Below are positions 25,082 through 33,516 of a DNA stretch of 64,000 bases, one piece after another. This DNA is from Onstottus_B arcticum (GTDB lineage Bacteria; Acidobacteriota; Blastocatellia; UBA7656), in NCBI GenBank assembly GCA_038040485.1, contig JBBPIE010000020.1, forward strand, positions 58,899 through 122,898, written 5' to 3'. A program made the translations under genes and the position numbers. The notes under the pieces were generated by a model that was given only the letters and a program-made list of their open reading frames with translations, made no database searches and was not told where the DNA came from. The stretch's first letter is position 1; every line of letters starts with the position of its first letter.

Positions 25082-27541
25082 ATGAGTTTTCGGGACAATT
25101 CGACAATATTGCTCCTCTGGGAAGATCTTCGCTTTGGATTCCGTATTCTACGAAAGTCGCGCGGGTTTACTGCGGCAGCGGTGGCCACGCTCGCCCTGAG
25201 CATAGGGGTAACAAGTGCCGTGTTCAGCATCATCAACGCCGTGATGCTGCGGCCGTTGCCCTATCCCGAGTCCAGGCAATTGATGGTGATGTGGGGCACC
25301 GACCGGCGACCTCTCTCTCCAGATCGGGCATCGGTTTCCGACAGCGCCCGGAACAAGACGATGGTGAGGAGCGATGTTCCTGAGCGGTGGCGTGGGTTGA
25401 GCCAGTCTTTCGATTCCATCGCTGTCTATCGGGGCTGGAGTTTCAACGTTACTGTGGGCAACGAGCCCGCACGCGTTCGATCAGGGTTGGTGTCGGCGGA
25501 TTTCTTCACGTGCCTGCAGGTGGCCCCGGCTCTGGGCCGGACATTCGCGGCTTCCGAGATGGAGCTCGGCAACGACCAGGTGGTGGTGCTGGGACACTCA
25601 TTCTGGCGGCGTTATTTCGGTTCTGATTCGAACGTGATCGGACAGACCGTCCAACTCGACGGCGTGTCACATACTGTTATCGGAGTGATGCCCGAAAGCT
25701 TCCGAACTATCCTTCCTTTTATCCATCCCGACGTTGACCTTTGGGCGCCCATTAGCCGCGAGTATCGCGACAAACGGCGCTGGTCCGTCGTGACGGCCAT
25801 CGGGCGTTTGAAACCGGCCATCACGCAACAGCAAGCCCAGTCGGAGATGGAGGCTATTTCGAAACAGTTGGAGCCGGAGGGGCGGAAATTTCAGGATCAC
25901 GGGGTGAACCTGGTACGGCTGGATCGAGAGGTGGTCTCCGACTCTCGACAGGGATTACTGATTGCGTTCGGTGCGGTCGGTTGCGTGCTGCTGATTGCGT
26001 GTGCCAATCTTGCCGGTCTTCTTTTGTCGCACACGCTGGAGCGCGAGAAGGAAATAGGAATCCGCATGGCGCTTGGCGCTACTCGAGGGCGCATATTGCG
26101 CCAGTTGCTTACAGAGTGCCTGTTGCTTTCCGTGATCGGAGGCGTGGCAGGGTTGGTGTTATCAACATGGCTCGCTCGCGCAATCGTATCTATGCAGCCG
26201 GCAGATATTCCGCAGCTCGATCAGGTGAGTGTCGATACGAGCGTATTGCTGTTTGGGTTCGGGCTGTCTGCGTTAACGGGCATCTTGTTCGGCCTCCTGC
26301 CGGCGCTGCAATTCTCGCGAGCGAGCGTTGTCGGCACGTTGAAGAAAAGCTCTCGGCAGTCGAGGCGCCGCAGACTCCCCCTGACGCCGCAGAATCTGCT
26401 GCTCGTTGTTGAGGTTGCGCTGACCGTGATGCTGCTCATCGGAACCGGCCTGCTGCTTCGCAGCTTCGCATTATTGAAATCCGTGGATCCCGGGTTCGAG
26501 GCCGAAGGACTGCTCGCGATGATTGTCCCGTTGTCTGAGACTTCTTACAGCAGCCCAAAACAGCAGGCAGAATTCGCACGCGAATTGCTGGAGCGAGCGC
26601 AGGCAATCCCTTCGGTAGAATCGGCTGCGGTAAGCAATTCGCTCCCCATGCAGAACATGTACATGTTTGCGATGCATCTTCAGATCGAAGGAAGGCAGTT
26701 GCCGGACGACACAGATGTCGTTGTTCGCGCCATCAGCGGCGATTATTTCAGGACCATGCGAATCCCAGTGCTGAGAGGCCGTGATCTTTCGCTCGCCGAT
26801 GAGGGCAAGGAGGATATCGCGATAGTTAACCGGGAAACGGCTGAACGCTTTTGGCCCGGCTCAGACCCGATCGGGATGCGCATGGTGTTGGAAAAAGGAA
26901 AGCCGCGGACAATCATCGGCGTAGTGGGGAATGTCAAGAGTAGCAGCCTGGACGCCGTCCCCGAGACTGAAGTGTATCTTCCCTTCGCTGAAGAGCCCGC
27001 CCGCTACGTTGGGCTTGTGTTGCGCAGCTCGGGTGATCTAAAACTGCTGCCGGCGACCGTGAGGGGGGTGGTGAGTGGGATTGATCCCAATCAGCCCGTC
27101 ACCGAGGTCGCCACCCTGCGGGAGATGATCGAAGAGTTTCTTGACCGCCCGCGTTTCAACTTTACGCTCTTTGGCTCCTTTGCAGCGCTGGCCCTCACGT
27201 TGTCGATTGTCGGCATTTACGCGGTGGTTTCCCATTCGGTAACGGGCCGAACGCACGAGATCGGCATCCGAATGGCTCTTGGCGCCCAGCGCCGGAATGT
27301 GCTCCTCCTATTCATGGCAGACGGCGCATTCGTGGCTGTGGCCGGAATTGCGTTGGGTCTGATGGGAGCGTCCGCAACCGCCCGCCTGCTGGCGAGCATG
27401 CTTTTCGGCATTCCACCAGAAGACGGCGCGACCTTCGCCGCGGTTTCTCTGATATTCCTGGTAGTCTGCCTGGCTGCGAGCTACTTTCCGGCGCGCCGCG
27501 CGATGAAAGTCGATCCGATCGTTGCGCTGCGACACGAGTGA
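25082..27541 (+). CDS. MacB/FtsX-type duplicated permease (ADOP family)
   Basis: 819 aa from ATG 25082 (GGGAGG 5 nt upstream). N-terminal WEDLRFGFRILRKSRGFT and LALSIGVTSAVFSIINAVML, then a periplasmic MacB-core domain, three FtsX helices (about 275-430), a second periplasmic domain and a second FtsX block ending PARRAMKVDPIVALRHE. The tandem MacB_PCD-FtsX layout without its own ATPase is the acidobacterial duplicated orphan permease family, very numerous in that phylum. It is 228 bp after the ABC exporter and may or may not belong to the RiPP cluster. Confidence 0.9.
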   Translation: MSFRDNSTILLLWEDLRFGFRILRKSRGFTAAAVATLALSIGVTSAVFSIINAVMLRPLPYPESRQLMVMWGTDRRPLSPDRASVSDSARNKTMVRSDVPERWRGLSQSFDSIAVYRGWSFNVTVGNEPARVRSGLVSADFFTCLQVAPALGRTFAASEMELGNDQVVVLGHSFWRRYFGSDSNVIGQTVQLDGVSHTVIGVMPESFRTILPFIHPDVDLWAPISREYRDKRRWSVVTAIGRLKPAITQQQAQSEMEAISKQLEPEGRKFQDHGVNLVRLDREVVSDSRQGLLIAFGAVGCVLLIACANLAGLLLSHTLEREKEIGIRMALGATRGRILRQLLTECLLLSVIGGVAGLVLSTWLARAIVSMQPADIPQLDQVSVDTSVLLFGFGLSALTGILFGLLPALQFSRASVVGTLKKSSRQSRRRRLPLTPQNLLLVVEVALTVMLLIGTGLLLRSFALLKSVDPGFEAEGLLAMIVPLSETSYSSPKQQAEFARELLERAQAIPSVESAAVSNSLPMQNMYMFAMHLQIEGRQLPDDTDVVVRAISGDYFRTMRIPVLRGRDLSLADEGKEDIAIVNRETAERFWPGSDPIGMRMVLEKGKPRTIIGVVGNVKSSSLDAVPETEVYLPFAEEPARYVGLVLRSSGDLKLLPATVRGVVSGIDPNQPVTEVATLREMIEEFLDRPRFNFTLFGSFAALALTLSIVGIYAVVSHSVTGRTHEIGIRMALGAQRRNVLLLFMADGAFVAVAGIALGLMGASATARLLASMLFGIPPEDGATFAAVSLIFLVVCLAASYFPARRAMKVDPIVALRHE

Positions 27542-27641
27542 GGAAGATAAACCGTTGCAGGATTTGCTGACTTGGGTTTCAACTATTACTGGATATTGAC
27601 CTGATCAAAGCCGAGAATCCTGCAGAGGCCGCGAACATAAA

Positions 27642-27904
27642 ATCGCGAATGATGCCACTGAATTAATTGGCGACACTCCTCTTGTCCGCATCCGCAATCT
27701 AACCAAAGGTGCAGTCGGATACGTCGTCGCCAAGCTGGAATTCTTCAATCCGGCGCACAGCGTTAAAGTCGCATCGGGCTTTCGATGATTGACGCGGCCG
27801 AGCAAGCCGGCCAGATCAAGGCGGACACGATCATCTTGGAACCCACCAGCGGCAACACCGGCATTGCTCACGGCCTGTGGCGTGGTGAAGACTCTTCGAT
27901 TTAA
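27642..27904 (+). pseudogene. cysK (O-acetylserine sulfhydrylase) remnant
   Basis: Reading ANDATELIGDTPLVRIRNL, then KLEFFNPAHSVK, the frame breaks at AAAGTCGCATC: restoring one A (AAAGATCGCATC) gives SVKDRIGLSMIDAAE, the PLP-lysine motif of CysK. The continuing frame reads MIDAAEQAGQIKADTIILEP and TSGNTGIAH, then diverges and ends at TAA 27902-27904. Only about the first 85 residues of a 300-residue enzyme remain. The deletion and the truncation both make it inactive. This is the only recognisable content of the 565 bp between the permease and the YjbR-like remnant. Confidence 0.85.
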
Positions 27905-28004
27905 CGGCGATTTAATTCATGATTCTCTCTCGCCGATCTCCTTACACTCCGCTTGTCGATGGTTGCTCCGGGTGGCCTTGAGTGGGATGTGATGGCCAGG
28001 TGCT

Positions 28005-28390
28005 TGCCGCTACCGCAGATCAGTAGTAACTTGGATCGACAGAAGTCCGCTACGCCGCTCTGACGACGGACCGGCGGCTCACAACTAACGTCAGGAGAGG
28101 AAACCTATGGCTGCGGAAGAGTTTCGGAAAATGGTTCTCAGTCTACCGGAAACTGCGGAAGCCGCGCATATGGGCCACCCGGACTTCCGCGTGGGCGGGA
28201 AGATCTTCGCTACACTCAGCCCTACGGGACAAGGATGGGCGATGGTCAAGCTGACGCCTGAGCAACAGCAGTCCTTCGTTCAAGCCGAACCCGAAGTCTT
28301 CATACCTTTCAATGACGCTTAGGGACGGGGCCACGAAGGCGCAGCCTCAAGAAGAGCACTCTGCGCACCCTTCAGCAGGGGCTTAGCGAA
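28005..28390 (+). repeat. Degraded copy of the duplicated segment also at 31640-32060
   Basis: Shared words run through both segments: GCTTGCCGCTA, AGTAGTA-CTTG, TCTGACGACG, CCGGCGG-TCAC and GAGAGGAAA, then the coding start GCGGAAGAGTTTCG. Similarity covers the upstream region plus the YjbR/MmcQ gene, so about 400 bp were duplicated in direct orientation 3.6 kb apart. Confidence 0.8.
28107..28322 (+). pseudogene. Truncated YjbR/MmcQ-family copy
   Basis: 71 codons starting MAAEEFRKMVLSLPETAEAA, then HMGHPDFRVGGKIFATL, almost the same as the intact 113-aa gene at 31755. It stops at a TAG where the intact copy has a Trp codon (FNDA-stop against FNGAWGRDG). Beyond it, GGGCCACGAAGG is recognisable but indels break the frame. 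The C-terminal third, including the SLRTAL region, is lost. Confidence 0.85.
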
Positions 28391-28473
28391 CCATCATCGA
28401 GTACCCGAGAGTAGGCCAAAGTGTTTCTGCTGAGAATTAATCAAGGGGATTATCGCTTAATGAGATTAGAGGG

Positions 28474-30003
28474 TCATGCTGTGACAAACTTTCTGTAGTG
28501 CTCGAACCGCTTGAGAATCAAATTCACATAAGTCACCGGCTCGATGCCGCGGCAGAAGCCATACTTTACTACCGCGTCCTCTGAATACTGCACCTTTGAT
28601 TTCTGCAACAGCCAATACGCGACATCGTCCCAGGCTTTAGGGTTGCTTCCGTATTTTTCTGCCAGCCGCTGCGCGTCTTCTACGTGGCCTGCGCCGGCGT
28701 TGTATGAGGCAAGGATGAACTTGAGGCGCTCATCTTTATCGTCGATTCTCTTACTCCAATAATCGGTCAACCAGATAAGAAACCTGACCGCGCCGCGCAC
28801 GTTGTCCTCGGGGTCTCGCGGATTCTGGACGCCGAACTCTTGCCCAGTCGCCGGCATGAGCTGCAACAAGCCAGTAGCCCCCGCCCATGACTTCGCATTG
28901 GGCTTGAAGCGAGATTCCTGAAACGTCTGCGATGCCAGTAGCCGCCAGTCCCAGCTTAGCTCCGCCGAGTATTGTCTGAGCAGCGGATCATACTGGCTTA
29001 GCTTCCCTGTCTCATGCATGAGGTACTCGCTAGCAGCGCGCTCCTTGTAGCCCTTCCGGTCGATGAAGTACTTCTTGTACATCTTATCGAATAGTGAGCC
29101 GTTCTTTTTGTGTTCTATCCATCGGTTCAACTCTGTTAGCAGTTCGGATGAGTTTTTCCTAATCACCCACGCGATCCTGTTTGAGGCTCCAACAAGCGGA
29201 CGAATCCTGATGTTAGTGAAATAGGCTTCCTTCAACTGAGCCAAATTGTTCTGCACAACGGTGTACTCGAGATCTCCTTTTGCCACTTTATTGATCAGGG
29301 ATTCATCATCGATCTTGCCTCCGACCTCGACAACGTTTATATCGCCTGAGATTTCATCAGACAATTCTATTAGTCTCCTGTGGTAGGCAGATTTCTTTGG
29401 TAGAGTGACCGTTTCCCCGGCTAACTGGGACGGCTTTGTTATGAGACGGGCGTCTATTTCTATCTCGTCGGATTTTGTATCGGCGGGCTCAGACTTTATC
29501 TCGGTCTTGACCGCCTCAGGCAGGTTCGTTTGATCCGGCGGCGCTTTTTGCTGCACCAGCGCCGGCTCAGTTCGATACAACGTATGTGTGAACGAAACCT
29601 TTGCTTCATCCTCCTGCTTGGGGATGATCCGAGCAGCCACAATGTCGCCGTCGCCGCGATTAAGCCTTTGATAAAGAGTCTTCTGGTTCTTGACGACCTC
29701 CATCACTAACGTGAGGCCGTGCTCGCGGGAAAAGGCCCTGAGCAACTCGTACTCATAGCCCATCGGCTCGCCGCGAAGAAGAAAGTACGTGGTTGAGTTG
29801 TAAGGCGCCAGAATCGTGAGCGTGCCACGCCGTTTAATGGCTTCAAGGTCGCGGTCGATGGGAGGGTCTAATCGAACATCGCCCGCCTCGTCTACGGGGC
29901 CCTCTCCCGCCAGACTGTGACGCTTCAGATACCATAGGCCCGAAACCATGCCAAGAGAGAGTAAAAGAACCAGTGCCGTTATTGGGATACTTCGAATCTT
30001 CAC
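28474..30003 (-). CDS. MltF-like lytic transglycosylase with solute-binding domain
   Basis: 509 aa from GTG 30003 (GAGGGA upstream; a TTG at 30015 is the longer option). One N-terminal membrane segment or signal (IPITALVLLLSLGMVSGLWY). Residues about 55-320 form a type-3 solute-binding domain (RRGTLTILAPYNSTTYF, later GDGDIVAARI). The C-terminal SLT goose-lysozyme-like domain (about 345-500) has the catalytic Glu in FQESRFKPNAKSWAGATGLL and QLMPATGQEFG, and the ILASYNAGAGHVEDA motif. This domain pair matches MltF, which cleaves the glycan strands of peptidoglycan. It lies between the two copies of the duplicated segment. Confidence 0.9.
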   Translation of the reverse strand: MKIRSIPITALVLLLSLGMVSGLWYLKRHSLAGEGPVDEAGDVRLDPPIDRDLEAIKRRGTLTILAPYNSTTYFLLRGEPMGYEYELLRAFSREHGLTLVMEVVKNQKTLYQRLNRGDGDIVAARIIPKQEDEAKVSFTHTLYRTEPALVQQKAPPDQTNLPEAVKTEIKSEPADTKSDEIEIDARLITKPSQLAGETVTLPKKSAYHRRLIELSDEISGDINVVEVGGKIDDESLINKVAKGDLEYTVVQNNLAQLKEAYFTNIRIRPLVGASNRIAWVIRKNSSELLTELNRWIEHKKNGSLFDKMYKKYFIDRKGYKERAASEYLMHETGKLSQYDPLLRQYSAELSWDWRLLASQTFQESRFKPNAKSWAGATGLLQLMPATGQEFGVQNPRDPEDNVRGAVRFLIWLTDYWSKRIDDKDERLKFILASYNAGAGHVEDAQRLAEKYGSNPKAWDDVAYWLLQKSKVQYSEDAVVKYGFCRGIEPVTYVNLILKRFEHYRKFVTA

Positions 30004-30015
30004 TCTGTCCCTCAA

Positions 30016-30378
30016 TGTGTGGACGCATTCAATTCGAACAAAGGCCGGCGAATGGGCGACCGCGCCGCGCTGATCTTTACCGCGACAATCTGAATGAGTT
30101 GTTATTAAGCCTGGCGGTGAGACAATTCAACCCGCGTCGGCAAAGTTGATCCGTGTCCGCGCCGGAGGGATGCGATTCAACTACTTTACGCCCGCGCGAG
30201 TTGCCGATGAGGTGGATCAATGACGCAGGCCGGAACCGGCCGTCAACGGAAACGGAGTAGGAATCCGAAGAGTTGTTAGCCGGGGAGGGTGATGACTCAC
30301 CACATCATCCACCCCCGCCCGGACGCCCGCCAAGTCCCCAGAACCTTGTTTTTCAAGGGCGGACTCTAACCTCGATTG
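30016..30378. other. Intergenic region without a gene
   Basis: 363 bp with no supported ORF. The only structure seen is a short inverted repeat near 30287-30315 (GGGTGATGA against TCATCCACCC). No promoter or RNA gene could be identified. Confidence 0.5.
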
Positions 30379-30678
30379 TCACTTTACCGGCGCTTTAGCA
30401 ATGCAAGCCTTCTCAGATTCTCTCGCCTGCGATTTGCTCTCCATTCTCGCCTTGATGGCCGCCGCTAGCGCCTCCTTACGTTCTTTACCCTTCTTGGTGT
30501 TTGCGTCTTTCACAGCGGCCTTGTAGCTGTCGTTGGCAGTCATTATCGATTGCAGGTACAAGTCGTGGCAGACCTTCACCGCCGCTTTGTGCGTCTCAGG
30601 TCTGGCTATCGCTGCTGGTACTACTGCACTGAGAGCGAGCGCCAAAGATAATGCTGTCGTTGCTAGTAATCGCTTCAT
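30379..30678 (-). CDS. Small secreted helical protein
   Basis: 99 aa with a clear signal peptide (MKRLLATTALSLALALSAVV, cleavage near AIARPE). The mature part is Lys/Ala/Glu-rich and probably all helical (DANTKKGKERKEALAAAI) with two Cys (VCHDLY and EKACIAK) that could form one disulfide. No family recognised. It is in a run of small minus-strand genes that also includes a CsbD protein, so a stress or envelope role is possible (inference). Confidence 0.7.
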   Translation of the reverse strand: MKRLLATTALSLALALSAVVPAAIARPETHKAAVKVCHDLYLQSIMTANDSYKAAVKDANTKKGKERKEALAAAIKARMESKSQARESEKACIAKAPVK

Positions 30679-30798
30679 TGTTGTCCTTCCGAGGGTTTAA
30701 GTACTGACCGTTCTGACAAGCGTCCAAAAATCTTCTGAACGCAAAATGAACCAAAAAACCAGGTGGTCAATTGGAGCAGAAATCTGCGGGTAACCCGA

Positions 30799-31011
30799 TC
30801 ATTTGCGCAAGGTGTCGCCCAGGTCCTTCACTGCATCGCCGACCTTGCGTCTCGCTTTGCCTAGAGTCTCCTGGACATTCCCTTTTCGGCGGTCGGCGGC
30901 GCCGGCTTTCTCCATACTCCGATCGCCCACCGCGTGCCCAATGTTCTCTTTTGCTGTGCCTGTTGCCTTATTGAACTTGCCTTTGATCTCAGCTTTGTTT
31001 GGTAGTCCCAT
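30799..31011 (-). CDS. CsbD-family stress protein
   Basis: 70 aa starting MGLPNKAEIKGKFNKATGTA. The CsbD pattern is clear: KGKFNKATGTAKENIGHAVGD, then KGNVQETLGKARRKVGDAVK. CsbD proteins are small, hydrophilic and induced by general stress; their molecular function is unknown. Expressed in the same direction as the small membrane-protein genes just upstream. Confidence 0.9.
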   Translation of the reverse strand: MGLPNKAEIKGKFNKATGTAKENIGHAVGDRSMEKAGAADRRKGNVQETLGKARRKVGDAVKDLGDTLRK

Positions 31012-31168
31012 GGATCACCGTTCCTTTCCTTACTTTCAACTCGTCGGTCTCGTCTAGAGGCCGTCTGATGGACAGCAACCAGCCCGCCATCTTTGCGCGG
31101 GTCCTCGATTCATCCCGGTGCTCGTTTCTCCACTGGCCTCAAGCGGACTGGCTGTCTCAGCGAACTGT

Positions 31169-31258
31169 TCAGCTCCTCCAACGACGGTAGCCATAGCCCC
31201 CGCCACCAAAGAGCAGAATCAGCAATACGATAACAATCAGTAATGTCATAGTACTCAT
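31169..31258 (-). CDS. Tiny single-span membrane protein
   Basis: 29 aa: MSTMTLLIVIVLLILLFGGG followed by GYGYRRWRS. An AAAGGAG site lies 5 nt before the ATG (31258-31256), which makes a real gene likely despite its size. One transmembrane helix, a Gly-rich hinge and a basic cytoplasmic end. Similar tiny Gly-rich membrane proteins are common in soil bacteria near CsbD genes; the role is unknown. Confidence 0.7.
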   Translation of the reverse strand: MSTMTLLIVIVLLILLFGGGGYGYRRWRS

Positions 31259-31341
31259 ACTCACTCCTTTCAGCCTGGGTGTCACACCGCCCGGCCTGAT
31301 CTAAGCTTGCTTCACTGTCCGAATGCTGCCGTCGAGCTTGC

Positions 31342-31539
31342 TTAGCGTAGTACCAGCACGACGCCTGGCTTATTGATGTTGATGTCAACTTCGTGCTTTG
31401 CAGGAGCACGCCGGAAGACGCCTGCGAAATAAAGCACGGCCAACACCACGATCAAACTCAACACAACGGCCAGGACGGTCAGCGCAGCGCCGCCGCCCCC
31501 CCCGCCATCGGAATGAACTTCTACGATTCTATCTGTCAT
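31342..31539 (-). CDS. Small membrane protein
   Basis: 65 aa starting MTDRIVEVHSDGGGGGGAAL, with GGAGG 8 nt before the ATG. A short acidic head and a Gly run precede one transmembrane helix (LTVLAVVLSLIVVLAVLYFA) and a basic tail with VDININKPGVVLV. No family recognised. It is 83 bp upstream of the 29-aa membrane protein in the same direction, so co-transcription is likely. Confidence 0.7.
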   Translation of the reverse strand: MTDRIVEVHSDGGGGGGAALTVLAVVLSLIVVLAVLYFAGVFRRAPAKHEVDININKPGVVLVLR

Positions 31540-31639
31540 CGTACTAGCCTCCGTTCGTGGTCAGTACGTACAATACTCCCCTCTCGAATCCAGCACCGTT
31601 CAATACAGAACAATCGTGAAAATAGAGTTTCGATCGACT

Positions 31640-32060
31640 GGAGGGTGACGCTTGCCGCTAACGCGCATGAGTAGTAGCTTGCATCAAGGGAAGTCGGCGA
31701 CCAGGTGTCTGACGACGTTCCGGCGGATCACTAACAACATCCGAGAGGAAAACTATGACCGCGGAAGAGTTTCGAAAAACTGCTCTCAGCCTGCCGGAAG
31801 CATTGGAGGCTGCGCATATGGGGCACCCTGACTTCCGAGTGGGCGGGAAGATATTCGCTACACTCAGCCCACCGGGAGAAGGATGGGCGATGGTCAAACT
31901 CACGCCTGAACAACAGGAGTCTTTCGTTCAAGCCGAACCCAAAGTCTTCGCCGCTTTCAATGGCGCCTGGGGACGCGACGGGGCCACGAAGGTGCATCTT
32001 CGCGCGGCGAAGAGGGGCTCGCTGCGGACGGCGCTTGTGTTCGCGTGGCGAAACAGAGCG
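31640..32060 (+). repeat. Intact copy of the duplicated segment (see 28005-28390)
   Basis: Contains the upstream region and the complete YjbR/MmcQ gene. Similarity to the left copy starts near GCTTGCCGCTA (31651) and fades in the last third of the gene, where the left copy has deletions. Confidence 0.8.
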
Positions 32061-32096
32061 CCCAAACGTCTAGTGGAACAGTTCGAGGTTGAGTAG
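31755..32096 (+). CDS. YjbR/MmcQ-family protein
   Basis: 113 aa starting MTAEEFRKTALSLPEALEAA. The family signatures are the N-terminal LSLPE and HMGHPDFRVGGKIFATL, the WAMVKLTPEQQ strand, and the C-terminal SLRTALVFAWRNRAPKRLV. These small double-wing proteins bind DNA in some members but have no settled function. GAGAGGAAAACT precedes the ATG. It ends 34 bp before the aspartate kinase start and could be co-transcribed with it. Confidence 0.85.
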   Translation: MTAEEFRKTALSLPEALEAAHMGHPDFRVGGKIFATLSPPGEGWAMVKLTPEQQESFVQAEPKVFAAFNGAWGRDGATKVHLRAAKRGSLRTALVFAWRNRAPKRLVEQFEVE

Positions 32097-32130
32097 CTGA
32101 ACCCCATTGCAGCTGCCGCGAGAAACCCAA

Positions 32131-33513
32131 ATGATAGTCATGAAATTCGGCGGGACATCGCTTCAAGACTCGGCCGCCATAAACCAGGCAGCAGGAATCG
32201 TAGAGGCAAAGCTAGATCGCGCGCCGGCTGTCGTGGTGTCGGCGATGGCTGGAGTGACGGACGCTCTGCTTCGAGTTAGCCGCTTGGCGCGCGAGCAGCG
32301 ATTCGAAGACGCCGCGGCGATCATCGACGAGCTTCGCCAACGTCACCTGGCAACTGCGCGCGAGTTGCTCAGTAAGACCGCCGAGCACTCCGTCTATCAG
32401 GTTGCACAAGGCATTCAGGAAAATCTCAAGGAACTCGAAAGCCTGGCCCGATCGGTCGCAACTTTAGGCGAGCTGACGCCTCGAACCCAGGACGCAATCG
32501 TCTCCTTCGGTGAGCGGCTTTCGTCTCCGCTCGTAGCGGCGGCGCTCAACGCGCACGGAGTCGCGGCGGAGCTTGTAGACTCGCGAGCCTTCATCATCAC
32601 CGACGACCGTTTCACCAACGCCGCGCCGAACTTTGCTGAGACCGAGGCCCGCACTCGCGATTCGGTTCTACCCATCATCAACGCCGGCGTTGTGCCCGTC
32701 ACCCAGGGCTATATCGGTTCGACGAAAGAAGGGGTCACGACGACGATCGGGCGAGGCGGGTCCGATTATTCGGCGGCGCTCATCGGCGCGGCGCTTGGCG
32801 CTGAAGCGATCGAGATATGGACTGATGTCGATGGCTTGATGACCGCCGATCCTCGCATAGTTCCAAACGCGCTGCGCATCCGCGTGATCTCGTTCGCCGA
32901 AGCGTCTGAGCTCTCCTACTTCGGCGCGAAGGTGCTTCATCCAAGCACCGTGCTGCCGGCCATTGAACGGGGCATCCCCGTTAGCATCTTCAATACGCGC
33001 AACCCGGCTTGCGAGGGCACGCTGATCGTCGCTTCGCCGAAGCCGTCCGACAACGTCATAAAATCGATCGCCTTCAAGCGCGGCGTCACAATCGTCAACG
33101 TCGCCTCGACGCGGATGCTGATGGCACACGGGTTTCTCCGAACGATCTTCGAAGTCTTTGACCGTCATCAGACTTCGGTCGACGTGGTCACCACATCCGA
33201 AGTATCGGTGTCCATGACGCTGGACAACGCGGACCGGCTTGAAGCGATCGCGCGCGACCTCGGCGGCATCGGGGACGTTTCGGTCGAGCGCGATAAAGCC
33301 ATCGTCTGCGTCGTGGGCGACAACCTGAAATTCACACCCGGGGTCGCGAGCCGCCTCTTCCGCGCGATTGAAGATACCAACGTCAACATGATCAGCCAGG
33401 GAGCTTCGGAGATAAACCTGACCTTCGTGATCGATGAGAGCGAGTGCGAGCGAGTCGTGCGCGCGCTTCACGAGGAGTTCTTCTCCGAAGCCGGCGCCGA
33501 TACTTTCGCGTAA
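32131..33513 (+). CDS. lysC: Aspartate kinase
   Basis: 460 aa from ATG 32131 (MIVMKFGGTSLQD). Phosphorylates aspartate, the first step to lysine, threonine and methionine. The kinase domain (about 1-290) has KFGGTS, VVVSAMAGVTDALL, SFGERLSSPL, TTIGRGGSDYSAALIGA and EIWTDVDGLMTADPR. Two ACT domains follow (about 310-455, with SVDVVTTSEVSVSMTL and NVNMISQGASEINLTFV), giving end-product feedback. Monofunctional, with no homoserine dehydrogenase domain. The upstream TTG at 32107 is a less likely start. lysA at 54283 belongs to the same pathway. Confidence 0.94.
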   Translation: MIVMKFGGTSLQDSAAINQAAGIVEAKLDRAPAVVVSAMAGVTDALLRVSRLAREQRFEDAAAIIDELRQRHLATARELLSKTAEHSVYQVAQGIQENLKELESLARSVATLGELTPRTQDAIVSFGERLSSPLVAAALNAHGVAAELVDSRAFIITDDRFTNAAPNFAETEARTRDSVLPIINAGVVPVTQGYIGSTKEGVTTTIGRGGSDYSAALIGAALGAEAIEIWTDVDGLMTADPRIVPNALRIRVISFAEASELSYFGAKVLHPSTVLPAIERGIPVSIFNTRNPACEGTLIVASPKPSDNVIKSIAFKRGVTIVNVASTRMLMAHGFLRTIFEVFDRHQTSVDVVTTSEVSVSMTLDNADRLEAIARDLGGIGDVSVERDKAIVCVVGDNLKFTPGVASRLFRAIEDTNVNMISQGASEINLTFVIDESECERVVRALHEEFFSEAGADTFA

Positions 33514-33516
33514 CAC

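Noticed and set aside
27605..27871. 88-codon minus-strand ORF over the cysK remnant
   Set aside because: It is the antisense of the recognisable cysK fossil and encodes nothing known.
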